From positions 3,534,001-3,598,000 of the forward strand of contig NZ_CP028092.1 in assembly GCF_005491705.1 (NCBI RefSeq): a stretch of DNA of 64,000 bases. Direction: 5' to 3'. The stretch comes from Pontibacter sp. SGAir0037. Its GTDB lineage: Bacteria > Bacteroidota > Bacteroidia > Cytophagales > Hymenobacteraceae. A program made the position numbers and the translations under genes. Shown one piece after another: positions 1-10,261 of the stretch (its first letter is position 1; each line of letters starts with the position of its first letter). The notes beneath the pieces are model-generated. The model saw nothing but the letters and a program-made list of their open reading frames with translations, had not been told where the DNA came from and searched no databases.

Positions 1-1253
<1,253 letters not shown>

Positions 1254-1321
1254 TTACAGCTTAACAGTATAAAGTGCGCTAAGCGCTTCGGAGTTAACCA
1301 AAGCGCTTAGCATTTACTTTA

Positions 1322-4300
1322 TTATTCTAATGTAATTTCGAGAGCCAAACCTCTTAACTCGTGAATCAATACATTGAATGATTCAGGGATATTTGGTTTA
1401 GGCAATACATCGCCTTTTACAATCGCCTCATAGGCTTTTGCACGGCCAATCACATCATCTGATTTTACTGTAAGAATTTCTTGCAGAACGTTTGATGCAC
1501 CGAATGCCTCAAGCGCCCACACCTCCATCTCACCGAAACGCTGACCACCGAATTGTGCTTTACCACCAAGCGGCTGCTGCGTAATAAGTGAGTATGGTCC
1601 GATTGAACGGGCGTGCATTTTATCGTCTACCAAGTGGCCCAGCTTCAGCATGTAAATCACACCTACTGTTACCGGCTGATCAAAGCGATCACCTGTTAAA
1701 CCGTCGTACAGGTAAGAACGGCCAAACTTCGGAAGACCTGCCTCAGCCAGTTCCGCAGAAACTTGATCCTCTGTTGCACCATCAAAAATCGGAGTAGCAT
1801 AAGTTCTACCTAATTTTTTTCCGGCCCAACCAAGTACGGTTTCGTAAATCTGACCAATGTTCATCCTTGAAGGTACACCCAGCGGATTCAGTACAATATC
1901 CATTGGTGTGCCATCTTCCAGGAATGGCATATCTTCTTCACGCACGATACGGGCAACTACACCTTTGTTACCGTGACGACCAGCCATTTTATCACCTACT
2001 TTAAGCTTACGCTTTTTAGCAATGTATACTTTGGCTAACTGTACGATACCAGCTGGTAACTCATCTCCTACCTCTAATGTGAATCGCTCACGTTTGAAAT
2101 GTGCAGATGTAATGTTGCGGCGCTTGTTATAGTTCTTAACAAGCTGTACCAACATTGAGTTCGTTTGCTCGTCGTTTGTCCAGTTTTCCAGAATCAGATC
2201 TTTGAACATATTCACTTCCTCAGGAACCGCATAGTTACTTTCGTCCTTGTATGGGTTCTTCTCAGGGAACAGTGCTTCTATGATATTTTTTCTGGAGAAC
2301 TTAGCTCCCTTTGTTAAGATCTCATCGCCGAATTTATGTCTTACGCCGTTTGTAGTCTTGCCATCAAGCAAGTTAACAAGCTTATCAACCATCACATTTT
2401 TAATAGCTGTAAGATCTTTAGAGTATTTAACTTTCAGCTCTTCAACCTCTTTTTTAGACTTAGCACGAAGGTTTTTGTCTTTCTTAGGTCTTGAGAAAAG
2501 TTTAGTATCAATAACAACACCATTTAATGAAGGTGGCGCTTTAAGCGATGCATCTTTCACATCTCCTGCTTTGTCGCCGAAGATTGCTCGTAAAAGTTTT
2601 TCTTCCGGAGTCGGATCAGTTTCTCCTTTAGGAGTAATCTTACCAATCAGAATATCTCCTTCGCGTACCTCAGCACCTATACGGATGATACCATTCTCAT
2701 CCAGGTTTTTAACTGCTTCTTCGCTTACGTTCGGGATTTCAGAAGTTAATTCCTCCTCACCACGTTTTGTTTCACGAACTTCCAGCTCAAACTCTTCAAT
2801 GTGAATAGAAGTAAATATGTCTTCGCGTACTACACGCTCAGAAATTACAATAGCATCCTCAAAGTTATATCCTTGCCAAGGCATGAACGCTACCTGCATA
2901 TTTCTACCGATAGCAAGTTCTCCCTGGTTTGTTGCATAACCTTCGCAAAGCGGCTGGCCTTTTACTACACGCTCACCCTTTTTCACAATAGGAGTCAGGT
3001 TGATACTGGTGTCCTGGTTAGTTCTTCTGAACTTGATCATTTCATAAGTAACATACTCTGCATCGAAAGAAACAAGTTTTTCTTCGTCAGTCAGGTCATA
3101 CTTTACAATAATCCTGTTAGCATCCACATAATGAATTTCTCCATCACCTTCAGCAATAACCAGTGCTCTTGAGTCGATGGCAGCTCTTCTTTCCAAACCA
3201 GTACCAACAATTGGTGCTTCTGGTTTTAAAAGAGGTACAGCCTGACGTTGCATGTTCGATCCCATCAGTGCACGGTTAGCATCGTCGTGCTCCAGGAATG
3301 GAATCAACGAAGCCGCAACCGATACAATCTGGTTCGGAGCAACGTCCATATAAGTATATGTTTCTGGTTTCTCCACAGGGAAGTCACCTTCGAAACGTCC
3401 TTTAACAGTCGGGTTGATAAAATTACCTGACTCGTCTATAATGGCATTAGCCTGAGCAATGTGGTGTGTATCCTCTTCTTCAGCTGTTAGATATTCTACA
3501 GCGCCACTCATTTCTACGACACCTTCGTTTACTTTACGGTAAGGTGTTTCGATAAAGCCCATGTGGTTTACACGAGCGTGAACGCAAAGAGAAGATATCA
3601 GACCAATGTTCGGACCTTCCGGTGTTTCAATTGTACATAAACGGCCATAGTGAGTATAGTGTACGTCACGTACCTCGAAACCTGCACGCTCTCTGGAAAG
3701 ACCACCGGGTCCTAAGGCTGATACACGACGCTTGTGCGTGATCTCTGCCAGAGGGTTTGTCTGGTCCATGAATTGAGAAAGCTGGTTTGTTCCGAAGAAG
3801 GAGTTGATAACAGAAGATAAAGTACGCGCGTTGATTAGATCAACAGGCTTGAAATCTTCGTTATCACGAACGTTCATACGCTCTTTGATAGTTCGGGCCA
3901 TACGAGCCAGACCAACACCAAACTGCGCATATAGCTGCTCTCCTACTGTTCTTACACGGCGATTGCTCAAATGGTCAATATCATCCACAACAGCTTTAGA
4001 GTTGATCAGGCCGATCAGGTATTTCACAATAAGAACAATGTCTTCGTTTGTTAAAACCTTTGCATGCCAGTTTGTATCAAGACCAAGCTTTTTGTTGATT
4101 CTATAACGACCAACTTCACCTAAATCATAACGCTTGTCAGAGAAGAAAAGCTTTTGAATAATATCTCGTGCTGTTTCTTCATCCGGAGCCTCTGTGTTAC
4201 GAAGCTGACGGTAAATCTGCTCTACAGCTTCTTTCTCAGAGTTAGAGTTATCTTTTTGTAAGGTGTTATATATAATAGCATAATCCGCTATGTTTACATT

Positions 4301-5194
4301 CTCACGGTGCAAAATGATAGACTGCACACCAGAATCTAAAATAACGCTTATGTCATCAGAAGTAATTTCAGAATCACGCTCTAACAGAACTTCGTTTCTG
4401 TCTATCGAAACAACTTCACCTGTATCCTCATCAACAAAGTCTTCTGTCCATGTTTTTAAAACACGTGCCGCGAGTCTTCTACCAGCAACGCTTTTCAGGT
4501 TTTCCGGAGTAGCTGGTACTTCTTCTGAAAGACCAAACAGATCCAAGATGTCTTTATCCGTACCATAACCGATAGCACGTAATAGCGTTGTTACAGGGAA
4601 TTTCTTCTTACGGTCGATGTAAGCATACATTACGTTGTTAACGTCTGTAGCAAACTCTACCCAAGATCCCTTGAAAGGAATAATTCTGGCAGAATATAAT
4701 TTAGTACCATTCGTATGCTTACTTTGTGCAAAGAATACACCTGGTGATCTGTGTAACTGAGATACAATAACACGTTCAGCTCCATTAATAACGAAGGAGC
4801 CTTTTTCAGTCATGTATGGGATGTTACCCAGGAAAACTTCTTGTTCAATTGTTTCAAAGTCTTCATTGTCCTCATCGTTACAGATCAGACGAAGCTTTGC
4901 CTTTAAAGGAACAGAATATGTTAAACCTCTGTCGATACATTCATCTACAGAGTATTTCGGTGGATCTATATGATAATCGATGAACTCCAACACGAAGTTT
5001 TCTCGAGAATCAGAGATTGGAAAGTTCTCGGCAAAAACCTTGAACAAGCCTTCCTGTGCTCTATTTTCAGCTGGTGTTTCCAGCTGGAAAAAGTCCTGGA
5101 ACGACTGCAACTGTACATCAAGGAAGTCAGGATAGTCGATTACAGGATTAATAGAGGCAAAATTGATTCGCTCTGTCGTTTTATTCTTAGCCAA
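1322..5194 (-). CDS. rpoB: DNA-directed RNA polymerase subunit beta
   Basis: Second-largest RNA polymerase subunit, full length at 1290 residues, within the normal Bacteroidota range. The rifampicin-binding region is visible around residues 480-560 ([41 protein letters not shown]), and the active-site motif [14 protein letters not shown] lies near residue 1060. The start [13 protein letters not shown] is typical of the phylum. The long antisense reading frames inside this gene are composition shadows. It lies between rplL and rpoC in the usual order; a structured spacer (5195-5352) separates it from rplL. Confidence 0.98.
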   Translation of the reverse strand: MAKNKTTERINFASINPVIDYPDFLDVQLQSFQDFFQLETPAENRAQEGLFKVFAENFPISDSRENFVLEFIDYHIDPPKYSVDECIDRGLTYSVPLKAKLRLICNDEDNEDFETIEQEVFLGNIPYMTEKGSFVINGAERVIVSQLHRSPGVFFAQSKHTNGTKLYSARIIPFKGSWVEFATDVNNVMYAYIDRKKKFPVTTLLRAIGYGTDKDILDLFGLSEEVPATPENLKSVAGRRLAARVLKTWTEDFVDEDTGEVVSIDRNEVLLERDSEITSDDISVILDSGVQSIILHRENVNIADYAIIYNTLQKDNSNSEKEAVEQIYRQLRNTEAPDEETARDIIQKLFFSDKRYDLGEVGRYRINKKLGLDTNWHAKVLTNEDIVLIVKYLIGLINSKAVVDDIDHLSNRRVRTVGEQLYAQFGVGLARMARTIKERMNVRDNEDFKPVDLINARTLSSVINSFFGTNQLSQFMDQTNPLAEITHKRRVSALGPGGLSRERAGFEVRDVHYTHYGRLCTIETPEGPNIGLISSLCVHARVNHMGFIETPYRKVNEGVVEMSGAVEYLTAEEEDTHHIAQANAIIDESGNFINPTVKGRFEGDFPVEKPETYTYMDVAPNQIVSVAASLIPFLEHDDANRALMGSNMQRQAVPLLKPEAPIVGTGLERRAAIDSRALVIAEGDGEIHYVDANRIIVKYDLTDEEKLVSFDAEYVTYEMIKFRRTNQDTSINLTPIVKKGERVVKGQPLCEGYATNQGELAIGRNMQVAFMPWQGYNFEDAIVISERVVREDIFTSIHIEEFELEVRETKRGEEELTSEIPNVSEEAVKNLDENGIIRIGAEVREGDILIGKITPKGETDPTPEEKLLRAIFGDKAGDVKDASLKAPPSLNGVVIDTKLFSRPKKDKNLRAKSKKEVEELKVKYSKDLTAIKNVMVDKLVNLLDGKTTNGVRHKFGDEILTKGAKFSRKNIIEALFPEKNPYKDESNYAVPEEVNMFKDLILENWTNDEQTNSMLVQLVKNYNKRRNITSAHFKRERFTLEVGDELPAGIVQLAKVYIAKKRKLKVGDKMAGRHGNKGVVARIVREEDMPFLEDGTPMDIVLNPLGVPSRMNIGQIYETVLGWAGKKLGRTYATPIFDGATEDQVSAELAEAGLPKFGRSYLYDGLTGDRFDQPVTVGVIYMLKLGHLVDDKMHARSIGPYSLITQQPLGGKAQFGGQRFGEMEVWALEAFGASNVLQEILTVKSDDVIGRAKAYEAIVKGDVLPKPNIPESFNVLIHELRGLALEITLE

Positions 5195-5290
5195 AGCCCT
5201 GGAATTTTAACGTTTACAATCTGTTACAAACCATCAGAAAATGGACCAATCTGACGGCAAAAAAGGATTCAAAATTGAATCCATATACAA

Positions 5291-5328
5291 ACAGGAAAAG
5301 ACCTGACGAAATTGCCAGGTCTACCTGT
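5291..5328 (-). other. Two-part hairpin in the rplL-rpoB spacer
   Basis: Inner stem AGACCTG/CAGGTCT (5299-5305 with 5316-5322) and outer stem ACAGG/CCTGT (5291-5295 with 5324-5328). No long U run follows, so it looks more like an attenuator or RNA-processing hairpin than a full terminator. In other bacteria the L7/L12-beta spacer carries an attenuator or an RNase III site that lowers rpoBC relative to ribosomal protein output; assigning that role here is inference. Confidence 0.5.
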
Positions 5329-5352
5329 TCTCGGTATGTTGGTTCAGTGAGA

Positions 5353-5733
5353 TTATTTAACCTCTACTTCAGCACCAGCTTCTTCTAAAGATTTCTTCAG
5401 TGAATCGGCTTCGTCTTTCGCAACACCTTCTTTCAAAGGCTTAGGAGCGCCGTCTACCAGTTCTTTAGCTTCTTTCAAGCCAAGACCAGTTAACTCTTTT
5501 ACCAGTTTAACAACTGCTAATTTAGAGGCACCTGCTGACTTAAGGATTACGTCAAAAGAAGTTTTTTCTTCTGCAGCAGCTCCTCCTTCAGCAGCACCAC
5601 CACCAGCAACCATTACTGGAGCAGCAGCAGCTGGCTCGATACCGTATTCGTCCTTAAGAATTGTAGCTAGTTCATTAACTTCTTTCACAGTTAAATTTAC
5701 TAACTGCTCAGCGAATGCTTTCAAATCTGCCAT
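5353..5733 (-). CDS. rplL: 50S ribosomal protein L7/L12
   Basis: Stalk protein of the large ribosomal subunit that recruits translation GTPases such as EF-Tu and EF-G. It has 126 residues: an N-terminal dimerisation helix region ([19 protein letters not shown]), an Ala/Gly/Glu-rich flexible hinge around residues 35-55, and the C-terminal factor-binding domain with [19 protein letters not shown]. It lies 42 bp after rplJ and before rpoB in the conserved order. Length and sequence are normal for the family. Confidence 0.98.
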   Translation of the reverse strand: MADLKAFAEQLVNLTVKEVNELATILKDEYGIEPAAAAPVMVAGGGAAEGGAAAEEKTSFDVILKSAGASKLAVVKLVKELTGLGLKEAKELVDGAPKPLKEGVAKDEADSLKKSLEEAGAEVEVK

Positions 5734-5775
5734 TTTATTGAAATTAAAAGTTACTTATTGATTACGTTTTTAAAA

Positions 5776-6300
5776 TTATTCTTTCTCTGACAAAGTTTTC
5801 AGGATACCTGCCAGTTTACCACCGCTGCTCTGAAGTGCAGAAACAACATTCTTAGCAGGCGACTGAAGTAAACCGATGATATCACCGATAAGTTCATTTT
5901 TAGACTTGATGTTGGTAAGTGTATCTAATTGGTTATCGCCAATGTAAATACCAGCATCAATGTATGCACCTTTCAGTAATGGAAGCTGATTTCCTCTTTT
6001 TCTGAATTCTTTAATTAGTTTAGCAGGTGCATTACCAGCTTCAGCAGAGAATAAGATTCCAGAAGCACCTTTTAAAACACCATTAAGAGCTGACGTATCA
6101 GCGTCTATAGTTTCTAGTGCTTTTTTAATAAGTGAATTCTTATATACTTTATAGTCTATACCTCTGTCGAAGCACAATCTTCTGAACTGGTTGATGCTTG
6201 CTACAGACATTGTTGAAGCGTCTGTGATGTAGAAGTAGTTCGTTGTAGCGAACCTCTCAGTCAGTTCTCTTATGATTATCTCTTTTTCTTCCCTGGTCAT
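5776..6300 (-). CDS. rplJ: 50S ribosomal protein L10
   Basis: Anchors L7/L12 dimers to the ribosome as the base of the stalk. I chose the ATG at 6298-6300 (MTREEKEIIIRELTERF, 174 residues). This matches the usual Bacteroidota start and lies 4 bp after the rplA stop. The frame is open to a TTG at 6327, which would add nine residues and overlap rplA by 23 bp; that start is less likely. The tight rplA-rplJ junction fits translational coupling. Confidence 0.96.
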   Translation of the reverse strand: MTREEKEIIIRELTERFATTNYFYITDASTMSVASINQFRRLCFDRGIDYKVYKNSLIKKALETIDADTSALNGVLKGASGILFSAEAGNAPAKLIKEFRKRGNQLPLLKGAYIDAGIYIGDNQLDTLTNIKSKNELIGDIIGLLQSPAKNVVSALQSSGGKLAGILKTLSEKE

Positions 6301-6304
6301 GTTC

Positions 6305-6997
6305 TTAGATAGCTGAATTCTTGTCAACGATTACGGCAGGGCTCATTGTGCTCGACAATGTTATACTCTTAATATAAGTACCCTTTGCAGATGAAGGCTT
6401 CAGTTTGTTAAGGGTCTGAATAACCTCAGCAGCATTTGCAGCAAGTTGGTCGGCAGAGAAAGAAACTTTACCAACGCTTGTATGAATAATACCAGTCTTA
6501 TCAACTTTAAAGTCGATTTTACCAGCTTTAACTTCTTTAACAGCCTTAGCTACATCTTGCGTAACTGTACCAGATTTTGGATTTGGCATCAGGTTACGAG
6601 GCCCTAAAATTCTACCTAAACGGCCAACTTTAGCCATTACAGCAGGCATCGTAATGATAACATCAACATCTGTCCAGCCTTTTTCGATTTTCTGGATATA
6701 GTCGTCTAGGCCAACGTAGTCAGCACCGGCATCTTTAGCTTCCTGCTCTTTGTCAGGAGTTACAAGCGCCAATACTTTTACTTCTTTACCAGTTCCATGA
6801 GGCAGTGTTACGATACCACGCACCATTTGATCAGCCTTACGTGGGTCAACACCCAAACGCACGTCGATATCAACAGAGGCATCAAATTTAGTGAAGGTGA
6901 TATCTTTAACTACAGAAGCGGCATCTGTTAAAGAATATTCTCTTGTAAGGTCTGCCTTAGCTAAAGCAGCCTTTCTGTTTTTACTTATCTTCGCCAT
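6305..6997 (-). CDS. rplA: 50S ribosomal protein L1
   Basis: Large-subunit protein of the L1 stalk that helps release deacylated tRNA; in many bacteria it also represses its own operon. It has 230 residues, with the family signature around [28 protein letters not shown]. It begins [14 protein letters not shown] and lies 16 bp after rplK. Its stop falls just before the preferred rplJ ATG. No L1-binding leader mimic was searched for in detail. Confidence 0.98.
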   Translation of the reverse strand: MAKISKNRKAALAKADLTREYSLTDAASVVKDITFTKFDASVDIDVRLGVDPRKADQMVRGIVTLPHGTGKEVKVLALVTPDKEQEAKDAGADYVGLDDYIQKIEKGWTDVDVIITMPAVMAKVGRLGRILGPRNLMPNPKSGTVTQDVAKAVKEVKAGKIDFKVDKTGIIHTSVGKVSFSADQLAANAAEVIQTLNKLKPSSAKGTYIKSITLSSTMSPAVIVDKNSAI

Positions 6998-7013
6998 TAT
7001 CCTTTAACTCTAA

Positions 7014-7457
7014 TTATTCGTTCCACGGAGCGTTACCAGTAACTGTAATACCCATGCTTCTTGCTGTACCAGCTACCATTCTCATGGCAGACTCCAGTTT
7101 GAAAGCATTTAAATCAGGCATTTTGGTTTCTGCGATCTCTTTTATCTGATCCCAAGTAACAGATCCTACTTTATTACGGTTAGGCTCTTTAGAACCAACC
7201 TTAATTTTTGCAGCATCCATTAACAAGATTGGAGCAGGTGGAGTTTTAATCACGAAGTCAAAAGACTTATCAGTGTAGATAGTAATTAAAACTGGTAACA
7301 CTTGCCCTGGCTTATCCTGTGTTCTAGCATTAAACTGCTTACAGAACTCCATGATGTTCAGACCTTTGGAACCAAGTGCAGGTCCAATCGGTGGCGATGG
7401 ATTCGCTGCACCTCCCTTTACCTGAAGTTTCAGGTAACCTTTTATTTCCTTTGCCAT
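7014..7457 (-). CDS. rplK: 50S ribosomal protein L11
   Basis: Large-subunit protein of the GTPase-associated centre. It has 147 residues, with the N-terminal proline-rich segment [21 protein letters not shown] and the C-terminal RNA-binding part ending [18 protein letters not shown]. It begins [13 protein letters not shown]. It lies 11 bp after nusG, giving the classic nusG-rplK-rplA order. Nothing unusual. Confidence 0.98.
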   Translation of the reverse strand: MAKEIKGYLKLQVKGGAANPSPPIGPALGSKGLNIMEFCKQFNARTQDKPGQVLPVLITIYTDKSFDFVIKTPPAPILLMDAAKIKVGSKEPNRNKVGSVTWDQIKEIAETKMPDLNAFKLESAMRMVAGTARSMGITVTGNAPWNE

Positions 7458-7468
7458 TTATATATTTA

Positions 7469-8026
7469 CTACGATTCTTTTTCTACTTGCATATAATTCA
7501 GCTCAACAGGTGTATTCCTTCCGAATATTTTCACCATTACATTAAGCTTCTTACGCTCTTCAAACACCTCTTCAACAGTACCTGAGAAACCACTGAAAGG
7601 ACCATCCATCACTTTCACCATTTCTCCAACTATAAATGGCGTATCAAGCACTTCTGTTTGTTCTTCTGCCTCATCTACAGTACCCAGAATTCTGTTTACT
7701 TCTGATTGGCGAAGAGGAACAGGCTTTTTAACAGCCGCACCTTCATTTGAACCCAGGAAGCCAATTACTCCAGGTGTACTGATTATAATATGTTCTGCTT
7801 CACCATGAGAAAGATCTGCATGAACTAAAACATAGCCTGGAAAGAAATTGCGCTCTCTGATTCTCTTTTTACCTCCCCGCATTTCATACACCTTTTCAGC
7901 AGGTATAAGAACTTGAGGAACATATTCTCCAAGATTTTGTCTTATAATTTCGTTTTCAAGATAAGCTTTCGCTTTTTTCTCCTGACCACTAACCGCGCGT
8001 ACTACATACCATTTTAAATCAGCCAT
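7469..8026 (-). CDS. nusG: Transcription termination/antitermination protein NusG
   Basis: Elongation factor that binds the RNA polymerase clamp and links it to Rho or the ribosome. It has 185 residues: an N-terminal NGN domain (WYVVRAVSGQEKKAKAYLE) and a C-terminal KOW domain (VGEMVKVMDGPFSGFSGTVEEV). This is the ordinary housekeeping NusG within the secE-nusG-rplK operon, not a specialised paralogue of the kind that accompanies capsule loci. Confidence 0.97.
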   Translation of the reverse strand: MADLKWYVVRAVSGQEKKAKAYLENEIIRQNLGEYVPQVLIPAEKVYEMRGGKKRIRERNFFPGYVLVHADLSHGEAEHIIISTPGVIGFLGSNEGAAVKKPVPLRQSEVNRILGTVDEAEEQTEVLDTPFIVGEMVKVMDGPFSGFSGTVEEVFEERKKLNVMVKIFGRNTPVELNYMQVEKES

Positions 8027-8035
8027 AGACTTACC

Positions 8036-8227
8036 TTAAAATTGGTTGTAAAACCAAGAAAGTGAAGAATCAAATACAAAATCCATTGCACCAATAACAA
8101 GAGCAAATATCAAAGATCCGATCAGCACAAGTACTGAACTGTTCTGCAACTCACCATAAGCCGGCCATGAGACTCTTTGTTTCATCTCCTCAACTGTATC
8201 GCCTATATAGCTTTTGAACTTGCTCAT
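8036..8227 (-). CDS. secE: Preprotein translocase subunit SecE
   Basis: Small essential membrane subunit of the SecYEG channel. The ATG at 8225-8227 gives 63 residues (MSKFKSYIGDTVEEMKQRV), with the conserved amphipathic segment VSWPAYGELQNSS followed by one transmembrane helix (VLVLIGSLIFALVIGAMDFVF). The frame stays open to a GTG at 8257, but that codon lies at the 3' end of the tRNA-Trp gene, so the internal ATG is preferred. The gene lies about 27 nt after tRNA-Trp and 9 bp before nusG. Confidence 0.94.
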   Translation of the reverse strand: MSKFKSYIGDTVEEMKQRVSWPAYGELQNSSVLVLIGSLIFALVIGAMDFVFDSSLSWFYNQF

Positions 8228-8254
8228 TGTTTGTCTTACTAAAGGTTGAAATTG

Positions 8255-8327
8255 CACGGGTGGAGAGACTCGAACTCCCAGCCAATGGTTTTGGAGACCA
8301 CTACTCTACCAATTGAGCTACACCCGT
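8255..8327 (-). tRNA. tRNA-Trp (anticodon CCA)
   Basis: Cloverleaf with acceptor stem ACGGGTG/CACCCGT, D arm AGCTCAATTGGTAGAG, anticodon loop CTCCAAA containing CCA, and T arm GGGAGTTCGAGTCTCTCC. No CCA tail is encoded. It lies between tuf and secE, the usual Bacteroidota position, and is probably excised from a shared transcript. Confidence 0.97.
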
Positions 8328-8386
8328 AAAAAAATGCACGCCACTTTTGAAATGGAGTGCAAATTTATTCAAAAGTATTTTAAAAA

Positions 8387-8424
8387 CAAACCCGTTCCTA
8401 AATTATTTTTCAGAAACGGGTTTG
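8387..8424 (-). terminator. Rho-independent terminator after tuf
   Basis: 10-bp perfect stem CAAACCCGTT/AACGGGTTTG (8387-8396 with 8415-8424) starting 12 bp after the tuf stop. On the minus strand it is followed by TTTTTAAAA. Some readthrough into tRNA-Trp and secE, or a separate promoter, would be needed for the downstream genes. Confidence 0.75.
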
Positions 8425-8436
8425 AATAATAAATTA

Positions 8437-9624
8437 TTAGTCAAGGATCTCAGTTACCTGGCCAGCACCTACAGTTCTACCACCCTCACGGATAGCGAAA
8501 CGCAGACCTTTCTCCATGGCTACTTTGTTGATCAGAGTTACTTCAATAGTGATGTTATCACCAGGCATAACCATCTCTACTCCTTCTGGAAGTTTGATCT
8601 CTCCAGTAACGTCTGTAGTTCTGAAGTAGAACTGTGGACGGTACTTGTTGAAGAATGGAGTGTGACGTCCACCTTCTTCTTTAGAAAGAACGTAAACCTC
8701 TGCTTTGAATACAGTGTGAGGCTTCACAGAACCTGGCTTACAGATAACCATACCACGACGGATATCAGTTTTCTCAATACCACGAAGCAATAGACCTACG
8801 TTGTCACCAGCTTCACCTCTGTCAAGGATCTTACGGAACATCTCAACACCAGTAACTGTAGACTTAAGGTTCTCAGCACCCATACCAAGGATTTCTACTG
8901 GCTCACCAGAGTTGATTACACCACGCTCGATACGGCCTGTAGCAACAGTACCACGACCAGTAATTGAGAACACGTCCTCAACTGGCATCAAGAATGGAAG
9001 GTCAGTTAAACGAGCTGGAATCGGAATGAAGCTATCTACTGCATCCATTAATTCCTCGATAGTTTTAACCCATTTCTCATCACCGTTCAATCCACCAAGA
9101 GCCGAACCCTGGATAACAGGAATGTTATCGCCATCGAACTCATAGAAAGAAAGAAGTTCTCTAATTTCCATCTCAACAAGCTCAAGAAGCTCTGGGTCAT
9201 CTACCATGTCCACTTTGTTCATGAACACTACAAGTTGAGGTACACCTACCTGACGAGCAAGAAGGATGTGCTCACGAGTTTGTGGCATCGGACCATCTGT
9301 AGCAGCAACTACAAGAATAGCACCGTCCATCTGCGCAGCACCTGTAACCATGTTTTTCACGTAGTCAGCGTGACCAGGGCAGTCAACGTGAGCATAGTGA
9401 CGGTTTTCAGTTGCATACTCTACGTGAGAAGTGTTAATTGTAATACCTCTTTCTTTTTCTTCAGGAGCATTATCAATTGAAGAGAAATCGCGTAGTGCAG
9501 CAAGACCTTTTTTAGCCAATACTGTAGTAATGGCAGCAGTCAAGGTAGTTTTGCCGTGGTCAACGTGACCGATTGTACCGATGTTTACGTGCGGTTTGGA
9601 ACGGTCAAATGTTTCTTTAGCCAT
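8437..9624 (-). CDS. tuf: Elongation factor Tu
   Basis: GTPase that delivers aminoacyl-tRNA to the ribosomal A site. It has 395 residues. The G1 motif GHVDHGKTT is near residue 19, G3 [12 protein letters not shown] near 81, and G4 NKVD near 136; domains II and III follow ([26 protein letters not shown] at the C-terminus). It lies between tRNA-Thr and tRNA-Trp, so the ternary-complex factor is encoded among tRNA genes. Confidence 0.98.
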   Translation of the reverse strand: MAKETFDRSKPHVNIGTIGHVDHGKTTLTAAITTVLAKKGLAALRDFSSIDNAPEEKERGITINTSHVEYATENRHYAHVDCPGHADYVKNMVTGAAQMDGAILVVAATDGPMPQTREHILLARQVGVPQLVVFMNKVDMVDDPELLELVEMEIRELLSFYEFDGDNIPVIQGSALGGLNGDEKWVKTIEELMDAVDSFIPIPARLTDLPFLMPVEDVFSITGRGTVATGRIERGVINSGEPVEILGMGAENLKSTVTGVEMFRKILDRGEAGDNVGLLLRGIEKTDIRRGMVICKPGSVKPHTVFKAEVYVLSKEEGGRHTPFFNKYRPQFYFRTTDVTGEIKLPEGVEMVMPGDNITIEVTLINKVAMEKGLRFAIREGGRTVGAGQVTEILD

Positions 9625-9666
9625 TGTATGATATTAAATTAAGGTTAAAAACGATTAAGTTTATTA

Positions 9667-9683
9667 TTGTGCTTTCGGCACAA
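9667..9683 (-). other. Small hairpin between tRNA-Thr and tuf
   Basis: 6-bp stem TTGTGC/GCACAA with a 5-nt loop, 14 nt after the 3' end of tRNA-Thr and about 42 nt before the tuf start. It could guide tRNA 3'-end processing or sit in the tuf leader. The role is inferred from position only. Confidence 0.35.
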
Positions 9684-9696
9684 GTAACGGACTTTG

Positions 9697-9768
9697 AGCC
9701 AACGATGGGAATTGAACCCACGACCCCTTCCTTACCAAGGAAGTACTCTACCCCTGAGCTACGTCGGC
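9697..9768 (-). tRNA. tRNA-Thr (anticodon GGT)
   Basis: Acceptor stem GCCGACG/CGTTGGC with one G-T pair, D arm AGCTCAGGGGTAGAG, anticodon stem CTTCC/GGAAG enclosing TTGGTAA (anticodon GGT), and T arm GTGGGTTCAATTCCCAT. No CCA tail is encoded. It is upstream of tuf in the tRNA-tuf cluster. Confidence 0.96.
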
Positions 9769-9872
9769 TTGCAATTTCCTAAATTTTCAAAACCCTGCTT
9801 ATAATAAAAAGGAAATCCATCTAAATGAAATTCCTTCCCATTAAACCCATAAGTCTGTAATACCTTCAAAAG

Positions 9873-9945
9873 AGCGGGAGACGAGGTTCGAACTCGCGAC
9901 CTATAGCTTGGAAGGCTATCGCTCTACCAACTGAGCTACTCCCGC
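9873..9945 (-). tRNA. tRNA-Gly (anticodon TCC)
   Basis: Acceptor stem GCGGGAG/CTCCCGC, D arm AGCTCAGTTGGTAGAG, anticodon stem ATAGC/GCTAT enclosing CTTCCAA (anticodon TCC), and T arm GCGAGTTCGAACCTCGT. No CCA tail is encoded. Confidence 0.97.
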
Positions 9946-10031
9946 TTTTGCTTTTTGAAAGAATGAATAATTGAAAGAATGAATTAACTAAAAAGCTTAC
10001 TCAAACCCTCAACTATTCGTTCAATCATCCG

Positions 10032-10114
10032 TGGGGAGAGAAGGATTCGAACCTTCGAAAGCTTACGCTAACGGAGTTACAGTCCGTCCCATTTGGCCAC
10101 TCTGGAATCTCCCC
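10032..10114 (-). tRNA. tRNA-Tyr (anticodon GTA)
   Basis: Class II tRNA with a long variable arm. Acceptor stem GGGGAGA/TCTCCCC, anticodon stem ACGGA/TCCGT enclosing CTGTAAC (anticodon GTA), variable arm rich in GCG/CGC pairs, and T arm GAAGGTTCGAATCCTTC. It is the first gene of the tRNA-tuf cluster; a cluster promoter is expected just upstream (10115-10200) but no convincing box was fixed. Confidence 0.97.
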
Positions 10115-10233
10115 GACTACTACTAAACATCAATTTTAGCAGAACGTTTTCCCTTGAATTCTGAGCCGCATTGCGTTCTTCGTTCTAAGGAGATGCAAAA
10201 TTAAGCGGTTTTTCATTAGAGTCAAATATTCCT

Positions 10234-10257
10234 GAAAAAAAATATCAGTTTTTTTTC
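10234..10257 (-). terminator. A/T-only hairpin after the aminopeptidase gene
   Basis: Nine-bp stem of one G-C and eight A-T pairs with a 6-nt loop, 4 bp after the stop at 10262. It is a weak stem by itself but has T-rich flanks and may act as a terminator. Confidence 0.35.
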
Positions 10258-10261
10258 AACA

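Noticed and set aside
2247..2804. 185-codon plus-strand open frame inside rpoB
   Set aside because: Antisense to a highly conserved gene; Ser/Ile/Phe-rich composition is what the complement of rpoB codons gives, with no recognisable domain.
6301..6327. Upstream TTG start for rplJ overlapping rplA
   Set aside because: The ATG at 6300 matches the family start and removes the 23-bp overlap.
8347..8793. 148-codon plus-strand open frame over the tuf end
   Set aside because: Runs through the tuf terminator and antisense to EF-Tu; no family resemblance.
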